64,000 nucleotides of DNA. Source: Bacteroides sp. 224 (GTDB lineage: Bacteria; Bacteroidota; Bacteroidia; Bacteroidales; Bacteroidaceae). This document shows, one piece after another, positions 43,361-51,803 of the stretch. Made by a program: the position numbers and the translations under genes. Each line of letters starts with the position of its first letter. The first letter of the stretch is position 1. The DNA lies in the NCBI RefSeq assembly GCF_010500995.1, contig NZ_QVMK01000013.1:49493-113492 (forward strand), in the 5' to 3' direction. Below the pieces are notes generated by a model. The model was not told the origin of the DNA, made no database searches, and worked only from the letters and a program-made list of their open reading frames with translations.

Positions 43361-45763
43361 TTAGAAGCTGCTCAAACGCATTTCCAAATCTGTCTCATCC
43401 AAACACATCACCTGACGTGCTTTGCTTCCCTCGCTGGGCCCTACAATGCCTGCTTTTTCCAACTGATCCATAATACGTCCTGCACGGTTATACCCAATTG
43501 CAAATTTACGTTGAATAAGCGAGGTAGAACCTTGTTGATGCACCACGATTAGTCGGGCGGCTTCTTCAAAAAGAGGATCAAGCCTACCCATATCTACATC
43601 CCCCAAGTCGCTTCCACTATCGGGACTGACATATTCGGGCAGATAGAAGGCAGTTGGGTAACTTTGCTGGCGAGCAATATATTTAGTAACATCTTCTACT
43701 TCGGGGGTATCAACAAAGGCACATTGCACACGCACGGGGTCTGCTCCCTGAAGGAAAAGCATATCTCCTCGCCCTATCAGTTGGTTTGCGCCCGGACGGT
43801 CGAGAATGGTACGCGAGTCGATCATAGCCGATACACGGAAAGCCACACGAGCCGGGAAGTTAGCCTTAATGGTACCTGTAATAATATTGGTTGTAGGACG
43901 CTGCGTAGCAAGAATCATGTGTATACCCACCGCACGCGCCAACTGGGCAATACGTGCAATAGGAAGTTCTACTTCTTTGCCCGCTGTCATTATTAAATCG
44001 CCAAACTCATCAATTACTACTACAATGTAGGGCATAAATTTATGTCCTTTTTCAGGATTCAGTCTGCGGTTAATAAACTTCTCATTATACTCCTTGATGT
44101 TGCGTACATGGGCCTTTTTCAGTAAGTCGTAACGACTATCCATTTCCACACAAATGGAATTCAGCGTTTGTACCACTTTTGTCACATCGGTAATAATAGC
44201 CTCATCACCATCGGGCAGTTTTGCCAGAAAATGATTCTCGATAGCCGAATAGATACTAAACTCTACCTTTTTCGGATCGACCAACACAAACTTCAATTCT
44301 GCCGGATGCTTCTTATATAATAAGGAGGTAATAATGGCATTCAACCCAACCGACTTACCTTGTCCGGTAGCACCTGCCACAAGCACGTGGGGCATCTTGC
44401 ATAAATCTACCATGAAAACATCATTGGTAATGGTTTTACCCAGTGCAACAGGCAAATCGTAGGAGGACTCCTGAAACTTCTTACTACCAATAATGGATTG
44501 CATAGATACAATTTTCGGATTGGAGTTCGGTACCTCAATACCAATAGTTCCCTTACCCGGAATCGGAGCAATAATACGTATACCTAATGCAGAAAGGCTC
44601 AGGGCAATATCATCTTCCAAACCGCGAATCTTCGATATACGAACGCCTTGCTCGGGGGTTATTTCATATAGAGTTACGGTAGGTCCTACCGTTGCCTTAA
44701 TAGTACTGATTTCAATGCCGAAGCTTCGCAATGTCTGAATGATCCGATCTTTATTGGCATTCTGTTCTTCCATATTAATAGTGGGCTCACTATTATCATA
44801 CCGCTTCAGCAAATCGATAGTAGGAAAACGATAGTTCTCTAAATCCAGTTTGGGGTTATAAGACTCCAGTTCCGGTCCGCGGTAATTTTCATCATCATCC
44901 AAATTTGCTTCAATCTGAAATTCCGGCTCGGCTTCTTCGGCAGCGGCGGCGGCAAGTTCCGATTCTGCCGCTGTTTCTTCAAAAATCATTTCCAGACCTT
45001 TATTTGATGCTTCCTCGGCTTTAGTCGTCAACGGTTCTTGTTGCACAAAGGTTCTGTCTACCGAAAACTCATCTACACTTTCTGTAGTTTTTTCTTCCGG
45101 CGCTTGGGTTACTTCCTCTTCTTTTTTCTTTCTCTTTATAAAATTCAGGGTGAGCAGTTTACGCAGCCAAATAACGGTGCGGGCACTTACATAAATAAAG
45201 AAACAGATGGCAGTAACAAGCAGTATCATCCAGACACCCGGTACTCCAACCTGCGACTCCAGCCAAAGACCTACATTATATCCATGCATCCCTCCCAGAT
45301 AAATAAAAGAGTCTTGGTAGAAATCTCTAAAAGCAAACCCAAAAAAGACAGAAAACCAGATTAATAGCAATGAGCAACCGATAAACCACTTCCACAAGCG
45401 AATGTTTCGAACACGCATCATCTTTATTCCGGCAACAGCCAGAAAGACCAATATAAAAAATGAAGAAAGACCGAAACAATCGTTAATCAGGTAGCTGGCC
45501 AACTGAGCACCACGAGATCCGGCATAGTTACTCACCCGATTATGAGTGGAAGCCAGTTCTTGCGAATTGGCAGAATCGATAATACTCTGATCGGCCGATC
45601 CCGTAAAGAAAAAGGAGGAAAAGGCAAGTAGTAAATATACAGAGAAAATCACCAGAACCAATCCGATAACAAAGTGAATAGTTTCATTCTTAAAGAATGA
45701 GGTAAATTTATTTGGTAGGACTGCATACTTGTCAGTCTCTTTATCAACTTTCTTTTTGGCCAT
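43361..45763 (-). CDS. ftsK: DNA translocase FtsK/SpoIIIE
   Basis: Start chosen at ATG 45763 (MAKKKVDKETDKYAVLP); an upstream in-frame start adds 15 residues of unlikely sequence. The 800-residue translocase has four or five N-terminal membrane helices (~30-200), an acidic linker with an alanine-glutamate run (~270-300), the FtsK alpha/beta domain, Walker A VAGATGQGKSVGLN, Walker B YIVVVIDEFGDL, LATQRPTTNIITG, and a C-terminal gamma winged helix (IQRKFAIGYNRAGRIMDQLEKAGIV). It pumps chromosome termini through the division septum. Confidence 0.96.
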   Translation of the reverse strand: MAKKKVDKETDKYAVLPNKFTSFFKNETIHFVIGLVLVIFSVYLLLAFSSFFFTGSADQSIIDSANSQELASTHNRVSNYAGSRGAQLASYLINDCFGLSSFFILVFLAVAGIKMMRVRNIRLWKWFIGCSLLLIWFSVFFGFAFRDFYQDSFIYLGGMHGYNVGLWLESQVGVPGVWMILLVTAICFFIYVSARTVIWLRKLLTLNFIKRKKKEEEVTQAPEEKTTESVDEFSVDRTFVQQEPLTTKAEEASNKGLEMIFEETAAESELAAAAAEEAEPEFQIEANLDDDENYRGPELESYNPKLDLENYRFPTIDLLKRYDNSEPTINMEEQNANKDRIIQTLRSFGIEISTIKATVGPTVTLYEITPEQGVRISKIRGLEDDIALSLSALGIRIIAPIPGKGTIGIEVPNSNPKIVSMQSIIGSKKFQESSYDLPVALGKTITNDVFMVDLCKMPHVLVAGATGQGKSVGLNAIITSLLYKKHPAELKFVLVDPKKVEFSIYSAIENHFLAKLPDGDEAIITDVTKVVQTLNSICVEMDSRYDLLKKAHVRNIKEYNEKFINRRLNPEKGHKFMPYIVVVIDEFGDLIMTAGKEVELPIARIAQLARAVGIHMILATQRPTTNIITGTIKANFPARVAFRVSAMIDSRTILDRPGANQLIGRGDMLFLQGADPVRVQCAFVDTPEVEDVTKYIARQQSYPTAFYLPEYVSPDSGSDLGDVDMGRLDPLFEEAARLIVVHQQGSTSLIQRKFAIGYNRAGRIMDQLEKAGIVGPSEGSKARQVMCLDETDLEMRLSSF

Positions 45764-45838
45764 AAAATGAGATATGATATATGATTGTTTTCCATGCAAA
45801 TGTAGCAAAAAAAAAGATTCCCACTCTCTTTTTTTTCT

Positions 45839-45846
45839 TACCTTTG
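45839..45846 (+). promoter_or_regulatory. Candidate -7 box of the DUF5063 operon
   Basis: TACCTTTG fits TAnnTTTG and lies 20 bp before the start at 45867. No clear TTTG lies 19-21 bp upstream of it. Confidence 0.5.
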
Positions 45847-45866
45847 CGTTTCAATTACTTTGTATC

Positions 45867-46439
45867 ATGAATGGAGAGAGCCAAGTTATATTCGACCGAA
45901 ACGCTGTAGAGTTTGTTACTGTAGCCGCAGAGTTCTGTGCATTCCTTGAACGCGCAGAAGGAATGAAGCAGGAGACTTTTGTTAATACGATGCTTAAAAT
46001 TTTACCTTTATTATATATAAAGGCATCTATGCTACCGGAAATAGAACAAATTGGCGAGGAAGAACTTGAATCTTACGTTACCGAAGAAACCTACACCATA
46101 CTTCGTATCAATCTTGCCGACATTCTTGCAGAGAAAGACGATTATCTGGAAGTATTCCTTCCGGAGATGGCATACAGCGACACCCCCATCAAAAAAAATA
46201 TATCGGAAGATTTGGCCGACATTTACCAGGATATCAAAGACTTTGTATTTGTATTCCGCCTGGGGCTTAACGAAACCATGAATGATGCCTTATACATTTG
46301 CAAAGAAAATTTTGGTAGACTTTGGGGACAGAAATTAGTTAATACACTACGCGCACTGCACGACGTTAAGTATAACCAAGCTACCGATCAAGATGATGAT
46401 TATCATTATGCGGATGACGACCATGATAACTATCACTAA
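45867..46439 (+). CDS. DUF5063 family protein
   Basis: Start chosen at ATG 45867 (MNGESQVIFDRNAVEFVTVAAEFC), which places the start right after a -7 box. The 190-residue protein is helical and soluble (AEFCAFLERAEGMKQETFVNTMLKILPLLYIKASMLPEIE) and ends in an acidic His/Asp-rich tail (DQDDDYHYADDDHDNYH) that might bind metal. I recognise the DUF5063 pattern, function unknown. It leads an operon with a DnaQ-fold exonuclease and an rRNA methyltransferase. Confidence 0.75.
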   Translation: MNGESQVIFDRNAVEFVTVAAEFCAFLERAEGMKQETFVNTMLKILPLLYIKASMLPEIEQIGEEELESYVTEETYTILRINLADILAEKDDYLEVFLPEMAYSDTPIKKNISEDLADIYQDIKDFVFVFRLGLNETMNDALYICKENFGRLWGQKLVNTLRALHDVKYNQATDQDDDYHYADDDHDNYH

Positions 46440-46451
46440 TTAAGTTATGTT

Positions 46452-47084
46452 ATGATTATACAAAGAACAATAGACAAAGAACACCTAAAAGAATTACCTA
46501 AAACCACCTTTCCGGGAAAAATACATGTTATCGACACGGAAAAAGAGACACACAAGGCAATAAACTATCTGTTATCAAAAAAAGTACTTGGTATAGACAG
46601 TGAAACCCGCCCCTCTTTTACCAAAGGACAAACGCATAAAGTGGCTTTACTGCAAATATCATCAGACGAATGCTGTTTCCTGTTCAGGCTAAACCGTACC
46701 GGACTTATCTCTCCCATCATTGAGCTGTTGGAGAATCCGGAAGTGATTAAAGTAGGATTATCATTGAAAGATGATTTCATGATGCTTCACAAGCGCAGTC
46801 AGTTCAAACAGCAATCTTGCATAGAACTGCAAGACTATGTGAACAAATTTGGTATAACCGATAAAAGTCTGCAAAAGATATACGCCATCTTGTTTGGAGA
46901 GAAAATATCAAAATCTCAACGACTATCTAATTGGGAAACGGATGTACTGACAGACCCCCAAAAACAATATGCGGCTATTGACGCGTGGGCTTGCCTAAAA
47001 ATATATAACTTTCTTGAAGAACTAAAACAAACGGGCGATTACGAATTAGCCCCAGAAACTCATACTCCTCATGTCATATCATAA
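46452..47084 (+). CDS. RNase D-like 3'-5' exonuclease (DEDDy)
   Basis: The 210-residue single-domain exonuclease has Exo I VLGIDSETRPSF (~50-60, Asp/Glu pair), Exo II KVGLSLKDDFMML (~100), and Exo III YAAIDAWACLKIY (~178-188) with the tyrosine of the DEDDy class. It resembles WRN/RNase D exonucleases that trim RNA or DNA. Its last 14 bases overlap the next gene, which implies coupled translation. Confidence 0.88.
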   Translation: MIIQRTIDKEHLKELPKTTFPGKIHVIDTEKETHKAINYLLSKKVLGIDSETRPSFTKGQTHKVALLQISSDECCFLFRLNRTGLISPIIELLENPEVIKVGLSLKDDFMMLHKRSQFKQQSCIELQDYVNKFGITDKSLQKIYAILFGEKISKSQRLSNWETDVLTDPQKQYAAIDAWACLKIYNFLEELKQTGDYELAPETHTPHVIS

Positions 47085-48255
47085 AGTTTATCTGAAACCG
47101 GGTAAAGAAGAATCGTTAAAAAGATTTCATCCTTGGATTTTCTCCGGTGCCATTGCACGTTTCGAAAGTGATCCCGACGAAGGGGAAATTGTAGAGGTAT
47201 TCACTTCTAAAAAAGAATTCATTGCGAAAGGGCATTTCCAGATTGGAAGCATTGCCATACGTGTGCTCTCCTTTAAACAGGAACCTATTGATATAGATTT
47301 CTGGAAGCGCAAACTGCAAATAGCTTATGATATGCGGAAAGCCATAGGAGTAGCCACCAACCCCACCAATAACACCTATCGTTTGGTACATGGCGAAGGC
47401 GACAACCTCCCCGGCTTAGTTATCGACGTTTATGCGGAAACAGCTGTTATGCAGGCACATTCGGCAGGTATGCATGTAGATCGTATGGCCATTGCCGAAG
47501 CACTAAGCGAAGTTATGAAAGACTCCGTAAAGAACATCTATTATAAATCTGAAACAACGCTGCCCTTCAAAGCCGATTTATTCCCCGAAAATGGTTTCTT
47601 AAAAGGAGGAAGTGCAGAAAACATTGCTCAGGAATATGGGCTAAAATTCCACGTCGACTGGCTGAAAGGACAAAAAACCGGTTTCTTTGTAGATCAACGC
47701 GAAAACCGTGCTCTCCTGGAACGTTACTCTAAAAACCGTTCTGTATTGAATATGTTTTGCTATACCGGAGGGTTTTCTTTCTATGCCATGAGAGGAGAAG
47801 CTACTCAGGTTCATTCTGTCGACAGCTCTGCCAAAGCAATAGAATTGACCAACAAGAATGTAGAGTTAAATTTTCCGGGAGACAACCGCCATACTGCCTT
47901 TGCAGAAGATGCATTCAAATACTTAGATCGCATGGGCGATCAATATGATTTGATTGTTCTTGACCCACCTGCATTTGCCAAACATAAAGATGCCTTGCGC
48001 AATGCACTTCAAGGATACAGGAAACTAAATGCCAAGGCTTTCGAGAAAATTAAACCGGGAGGAATCCTGTTTACTTTCTCCTGCTCTCAGGTTGTTACTA
48101 AAGACAATTTCCGTACGGCTGTATTTACTGCTGCCGCTTTATCGGGAAGAAGTGTTCGCATTCTGCATCAATTAACGCAGCCTGCCGATCATCCGGTTAA
48201 CATTTACCATCCCGAAGGCGAATACCTGAAAGGACTCGTTTTATACGTAGAATAA
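47071..48255 (+). CDS. RlmI-like 23S rRNA (cytosine-C5)-methyltransferase
   Basis: The 394-residue methyltransferase has an N-terminal PUA domain (VYLKPGKEESLKRFHPWIFSGAI...GEIVEVFTSKKEFIAKGHF) and a C-terminal Rossmann fold with KTGFFVDQRENR, VLNMFCYTGGFSFYA (SAM site), VDSSAKAIELTNKN, LIVLDPPAFAK and a late FTFSCSQVV. This is the RlmI arrangement (m5C1962 in E. coli 23S rRNA). The exact target base is inferred. It overlaps the exonuclease gene by 14 bp. Confidence 0.9.
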   Translation: MSYHKVYLKPGKEESLKRFHPWIFSGAIARFESDPDEGEIVEVFTSKKEFIAKGHFQIGSIAIRVLSFKQEPIDIDFWKRKLQIAYDMRKAIGVATNPTNNTYRLVHGEGDNLPGLVIDVYAETAVMQAHSAGMHVDRMAIAEALSEVMKDSVKNIYYKSETTLPFKADLFPENGFLKGGSAENIAQEYGLKFHVDWLKGQKTGFFVDQRENRALLERYSKNRSVLNMFCYTGGFSFYAMRGEATQVHSVDSSAKAIELTNKNVELNFPGDNRHTAFAEDAFKYLDRMGDQYDLIVLDPPAFAKHKDALRNALQGYRKLNAKAFEKIKPGGILFTFSCSQVVTKDNFRTAVFTAAALSGRSVRILHQLTQPADHPVNIYHPEGEYLKGLVLYVE

Positions 48256-48352
48256 TAAAGACTTAAGAGAATTAATTGAACTAAAAAGTTAATTAACGTT
48301 ATACAAGAAGAGAAATAAGCGCAAATATTATGTTGCATAACATATTTAACCT

Positions 48353-48475
48353 TATATTTGCACTGTGTTTTTCATGGTATTAGATTTAAGGTTAACAAAG
48401 ATTGGATGTCCGGGAGGATAGCCAATTTTTTTTGTTTTTATTTGCCCGACTTATCATTGCGAAATTGTATATTTG
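48353..48475 (+). promoter_or_regulatory. Two candidate -7 boxes upstream of the nucleoside permease
   Basis: TATATTTG occurs at 48353-48360 and 48468-48475. The first has GTTG 17 bp upstream, the second TTTG 23 bp upstream. Neither spacing is ideal, but the second is well placed about 40 bp before the start codon. Confidence 0.45.
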
Positions 48476-48515
48476 CCTTACACCTTACAGAAAGAATATA
48501 TAAAAGACAAAATAT

Positions 48516-49802
48516 ATGAGTGTAAAATACCGTCTGATCATTATGAACTTCCTGCAATTCGCAGTGTGGGGAGCATACCTAACTTCTATGGGAAGTTATT
48601 TAGTAAGTGTTAACCAAGCCTCACACATTGGGATGTTTTATGCCATACAAGGTATTGTTTCCATGTTTATGCCGGCATTAATTGGTATCGTGGCCGACCG
48701 CTGGGTGCCTGCACAAAAAATGTACAGTTTTTGTCATCTTGTGGGAGGATTATTTATGCTGGCTGCCGGATATTATGGATATACTGCCGGAAGTGGAGTA
48801 GAATTCCCGCTTTTGTTTACACTCTATGCTTTTAGTGTGGCTTTCTATATGCCTACGCTTGCTCTATCTAATTCGGTAGCTTACTCCATATTGGAAAAAG
48901 CAGGTCTGGATACCATCAAAGCATTTCCACCCATCCGCATATTCGGCACCATCGGTTTTATATGTGCCATGCTGTTTGTAGATATTACCGGCTATCAATT
49001 TACTTATGCGCAATTCTTTACTTCAGGAGCATTGGGATTGCTCTTGGCCGTTTACGCATTTTCGGCTATTCCTAATATACCGGTAACGAGCCATAAAGGA
49101 GAAAAGAAAAGTCTGGCCGAGAGCTTGGGGCTTGATGCCTTCAAGCTTTTTAAAAGTCGCAAAATGGCTTTATTCTTTATATTCTCCATGCTTCTTGGGG
49201 TATCTCTGCAAATTACCAATGGCTTTGCCAATCCATTTATCACCAGTTTTAAGGCCATGCCCGAATTTGCCAACTCGTTTGGTGCAAATCATGCCAATGC
49301 TTTGATTTCTCTTTCGCAAATCTCGGAAACATTGTGCATCCTCCTTATTCCTTTCTTCTTGAAGAAATTCGGTATTAAGCAAGTAATGCTCATCGCCATG
49401 GTAGCCTGGGTATTAAGATTCGGTTTGTTTGGAGCCGGAGATCCTGGTCCGAATGTCTGGATGTTTATCCTTTCTATGATTGTATATGGCGTTGCCTTCG
49501 ATTTCTTCAACATTTCGGGTTCTTTGTTTGTTGATAAGGAAACAACACCCGCCATTCGTTCGAGCGCGCAAGGAATGTTTATGCTTATGACTAATGGTGT
49601 GGGAGCTACCGTAGGAACGCTGGGCGCACAAGCAGTGGTAAACCATTTTACATACTCTAAAGAATATGAAGGCGCATTTTATACAGTAGGAGAATGGAGT
49701 ACCGTTTGGTACATTTTTGCTGCTTATGCATTAGTGGTTGCCATACTCTTTGCCCTTGTGTTTAAATACAAACATCAGCCGGAAAAGGAAACGAAAAAAT
49801 AA
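48516..49802 (+). CDS. MFS nucleoside:proton symporter (NupG-like)
   Basis: The 428-residue protein has about twelve transmembrane helices and the nucleoside-permease start LIIMNFLQFAVWGAYLTSMGSYL. Also present are FMPALIGIVADRWVPAQK (loop 2-3), ALSNSVAYSILE and a conserved FNISGSLFVDKE in helix 10. It probably imports nucleosides, which fits with tdk elsewhere in the window, though specificity is not readable. The next gene starts 7 bp downstream. Confidence 0.88.
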   Translation: MSVKYRLIIMNFLQFAVWGAYLTSMGSYLVSVNQASHIGMFYAIQGIVSMFMPALIGIVADRWVPAQKMYSFCHLVGGLFMLAAGYYGYTAGSGVEFPLLFTLYAFSVAFYMPTLALSNSVAYSILEKAGLDTIKAFPPIRIFGTIGFICAMLFVDITGYQFTYAQFFTSGALGLLLAVYAFSAIPNIPVTSHKGEKKSLAESLGLDAFKLFKSRKMALFFIFSMLLGVSLQITNGFANPFITSFKAMPEFANSFGANHANALISLSQISETLCILLIPFFLKKFGIKQVMLIAMVAWVLRFGLFGAGDPGPNVWMFILSMIVYGVAFDFFNISGSLFVDKETTPAIRSSAQGMFMLMTNGVGATVGTLGAQAVVNHFTYSKEYEGAFYTVGEWSTVWYIFAAYALVVAILFALVFKYKHQPEKETKK

Positions 49803-49809
49803 CAAAAAA

Positions 49810-50385
49810 ATGGATCAGAAGATAGAGGTAAAAGTAGTAAACGTAGCCAACAGCCAAGAACAAGCTTCCGCATTCGCCATGGTTTTGCAGGAGGTGAAAG
49901 GAAAACGACAGATGCCTGTCATTATAGGATCTGCCGAAGCACAATCTATAGTATTGAGTCTCAAAGGAATTCAACCACCCAGACCCCTTACTCATGATTT
50001 GTTTGTTACTTGTATGGCTTCATTTTCTATCTCAGCAGAAGAAGTATTAATCTACAAAGCTAAAGAGGGGGTATTTTACTCCTACGTCACTTTCAGGAAG
50101 GATGATACCCGAACCCGCATAGATGCCCGTACCTCAGATGCCATCGGAATTGCCATACGTTCCGGTTGTCCCATCTATGTATATGAATCTATTCTGGAAA
50201 AAGAACAACTGCTTATAGAAGACATATCCGACAATTTTTATACCGAGGAATCTACTAACGAATCAACTATTTCATTGCAAGGTAAAAGCCTTACCGCACT
50301 AAAAAAAGAACTGGAAAAAGCCATCTCCGAAGAGAACTATGAACTTGCCTCTTTACTACGAGATGAAATATCCCGAAGAAAATAA
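49810..50385 (+). CDS. DUF151 bifunctional-nuclease family protein with UVR motif
   Basis: Start chosen at ATG 49810 (MDQKIEVKVVNVANSQEQ). The 191-residue protein has the DUF151/BFN core (MPVIIGSAEAQSIVLSLKGIQPPRPLTHDLF, YSYVTF, IDARTSDAIGIAIRSGCPIYV) and a C-terminal UvrB/C-type motif (LKKELEKAISEENYELASLLRDEI). Family members have reported nuclease activity or roles in stress; this one is cytosolic. It is between the permease (7 bp) and rsmE (6 bp), an apparent operon. Confidence 0.88.
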   Translation: MDQKIEVKVVNVANSQEQASAFAMVLQEVKGKRQMPVIIGSAEAQSIVLSLKGIQPPRPLTHDLFVTCMASFSISAEEVLIYKAKEGVFYSYVTFRKDDTRTRIDARTSDAIGIAIRSGCPIYVYESILEKEQLLIEDISDNFYTEESTNESTISLQGKSLTALKKELEKAISEENYELASLLRDEISRRK

Positions 50386-50391
50386 CCATTC

Positions 50392-51090
50392 ATGCACGTA
50401 TTTTATACTCCCAACATATTATCTACCTCCGAGCTTCCGGAAGAGGAAGCCCGGCATTGCACCCGTGTACTCCGACTGACAGAAGGCGACGAGATAACCC
50501 TTACAGACGGAAAGGGTAACTTTTACCAGGCAGCTATCAGTGGTGCCAACAACAAGCGATGCTTAGTGTCTATTCTGGAAACCACTCCTCAACCACCATT
50601 ATGGAACGGGCACTTGCACATAGCCATGGCTCCTACCAAGAACATGGACCGGAACGAATGGTTTGCCGAAAAAGCCACCGAAGTTGGTATCGACGAAATC
50701 ACTTTTCTCGATTGCCGCTTTTCCGAACGCAAGAATATTAAAACAGATCGCATAGAAAAAATTGTAATCTCGGCAATGAAACAATCTTTAAAAGCAAGAT
50801 TGCCCCTGATTCATGAAATGACTGCCTTCGACAAATTCTTGAATCAGGAATTTAAAGGACAAAAGTTTATAGCTCATTGTTACAAACAAGAGAAGAAATT
50901 ACTCAAGGATATGTTGCTTCCCAATGAAGATACACTTATCCTGATAGGTCCGGAAGGAGACTTTAGCGAAGAGGAAGTTGCCAAAGCTTTAGAAAAAGGA
51001 TTTCAGCCTATCAGCCTGGGAAACTCGCGATTAAGGACAGAAACGGCTGCACTGGCGGCCTGCTTTACGTTTAGTTTGATGAACCAGTGA
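50392..51090 (+). CDS. rsmE: 16S rRNA (uracil1498-N3)-methyltransferase RsmE
   Basis: RsmE methylates U1498 in helix 44 of 16S rRNA. The 232-residue SPOUT enzyme has an N-terminal PUA-like part (EARHCTRVLRLTEGDEITLTDGKGNFY), KNMDRNEWFAEKATEVGIDEI, and the C-terminal knot: LILIGPEGDFSEEEVAKALEKGFQPISLGNSRLRTETAALAA. It ends the operon. Confidence 0.95.
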   Translation: MHVFYTPNILSTSELPEEEARHCTRVLRLTEGDEITLTDGKGNFYQAAISGANNKRCLVSILETTPQPPLWNGHLHIAMAPTKNMDRNEWFAEKATEVGIDEITFLDCRFSERKNIKTDRIEKIVISAMKQSLKARLPLIHEMTAFDKFLNQEFKGQKFIAHCYKQEKKLLKDMLLPNEDTLILIGPEGDFSEEEVAKALEKGFQPISLGNSRLRTETAALAACFTFSLMNQ

Positions 51091-51142
51091 GCGATAGTGA
51101 ACACGGAACATGATTGTTTTCAATAAATGATCGGTGTTTTTA

Positions 51143-51240
51143 GACGCGGATTGCACAGATTGCACGGATTAAAATCACGGATTATTCTTTATGCATTTTA
51201 TCCGTGTTTTAAGATCCGTGCAATCTGTACAATCCGCGTC
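51143..51240. repeat. 27-bp inverted repeat, cruciform-forming
   Basis: The arm at 51143-51169 (starting GACGCGGATTGCACAG) matches the complement of 51214-51240 with one mismatch in 27. A second, inner pair CACGGAT/ATCCGTG sits at about 51176-51182 and 51200-51206. It lies about 50 bp after rsmE; no T run follows. Elements with GCGGATT/ATCCGTG words are common intergenic repeats in Bacteroidetes. Confidence 0.85.
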
Positions 51241-51502
51241 ATTTGTTGCGAAATAGTTAAGGGGCGTTATTTCTCCCCCAGAAAGTTTTTTCTTCAAAAA
51301 AGTCCCGCAAGTTCCACCAGACACATAATCAATTGATATACAACAGAATATATTAATGGAACTTCCTAAAAAAAGTTCCACCAAGTACCACCAAAGTCCC
51401 ACCTTTTTCTATATTATTACATGCATTATGCTTTTATTCTTTATTTCAGTTCTTTGCTTTATACACTTTTTTAATTTTTTAAATCATTAAGAAAATAGTC
51501 TG

Positions 51503-51594
51503 CACACCCGGGTGTACGGGTTATCTACATCCACATCTACCAAATCCGTACATCCGGGTGCACAACCCCGGTATACCCGGGTGTACGTAAGGTA
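51503..51594. repeat. Four-unit 23-bp-period A(C/T)CC array
   Basis: A(C/T)CC cores lie at 51506, 51529, 51552 and 51575, exactly 23 bp apart; three of the four read CCCGGGTG or CCGGGTG. Units start with (T/C)ACA or TATA. The middle parts of the units differ. Confidence 0.8.
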
Positions 51595-51803
51595 AACAAA
51601 GTTGATGGAAAACTCTTCTTAACTTACTTGAAACAGAAAAAGGCTTAAGGAAATATTTTGGGGAATAGTTGTTTTTTTACAGAATTTATTATACTTTCGT
51701 CTGTGAAAAATTCTTTTCGTGCACATTTTTGTTTTGCAACATAAGGATGTGATGTACTATAGCAGCATTAACACGACTTTATAAACTTAAAAGAATAAAA
51801 GAT

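Larger units (their letters stand above)
51091..51803. other. Long intergenic region before the T6SS cluster
   Basis: These 713 bp without a gene contain a large inverted repeat (51143-51240), AGT(T/A/C)CCACC-type repeats at roughly 10-bp steps near 51374-51403 with a copy near 51309, and a 23-bp-period CCCGG array (51503-51594). The 200 bp before vgrG show no clear -33/-7 pair. Confidence 0.7.

Noticed and set aside
51143..51240. Terminator of rsmE
   Set aside because: The stem is far longer than usual and lacks a T-tract on the plus strand, so an inverted-repeat element is the better description.
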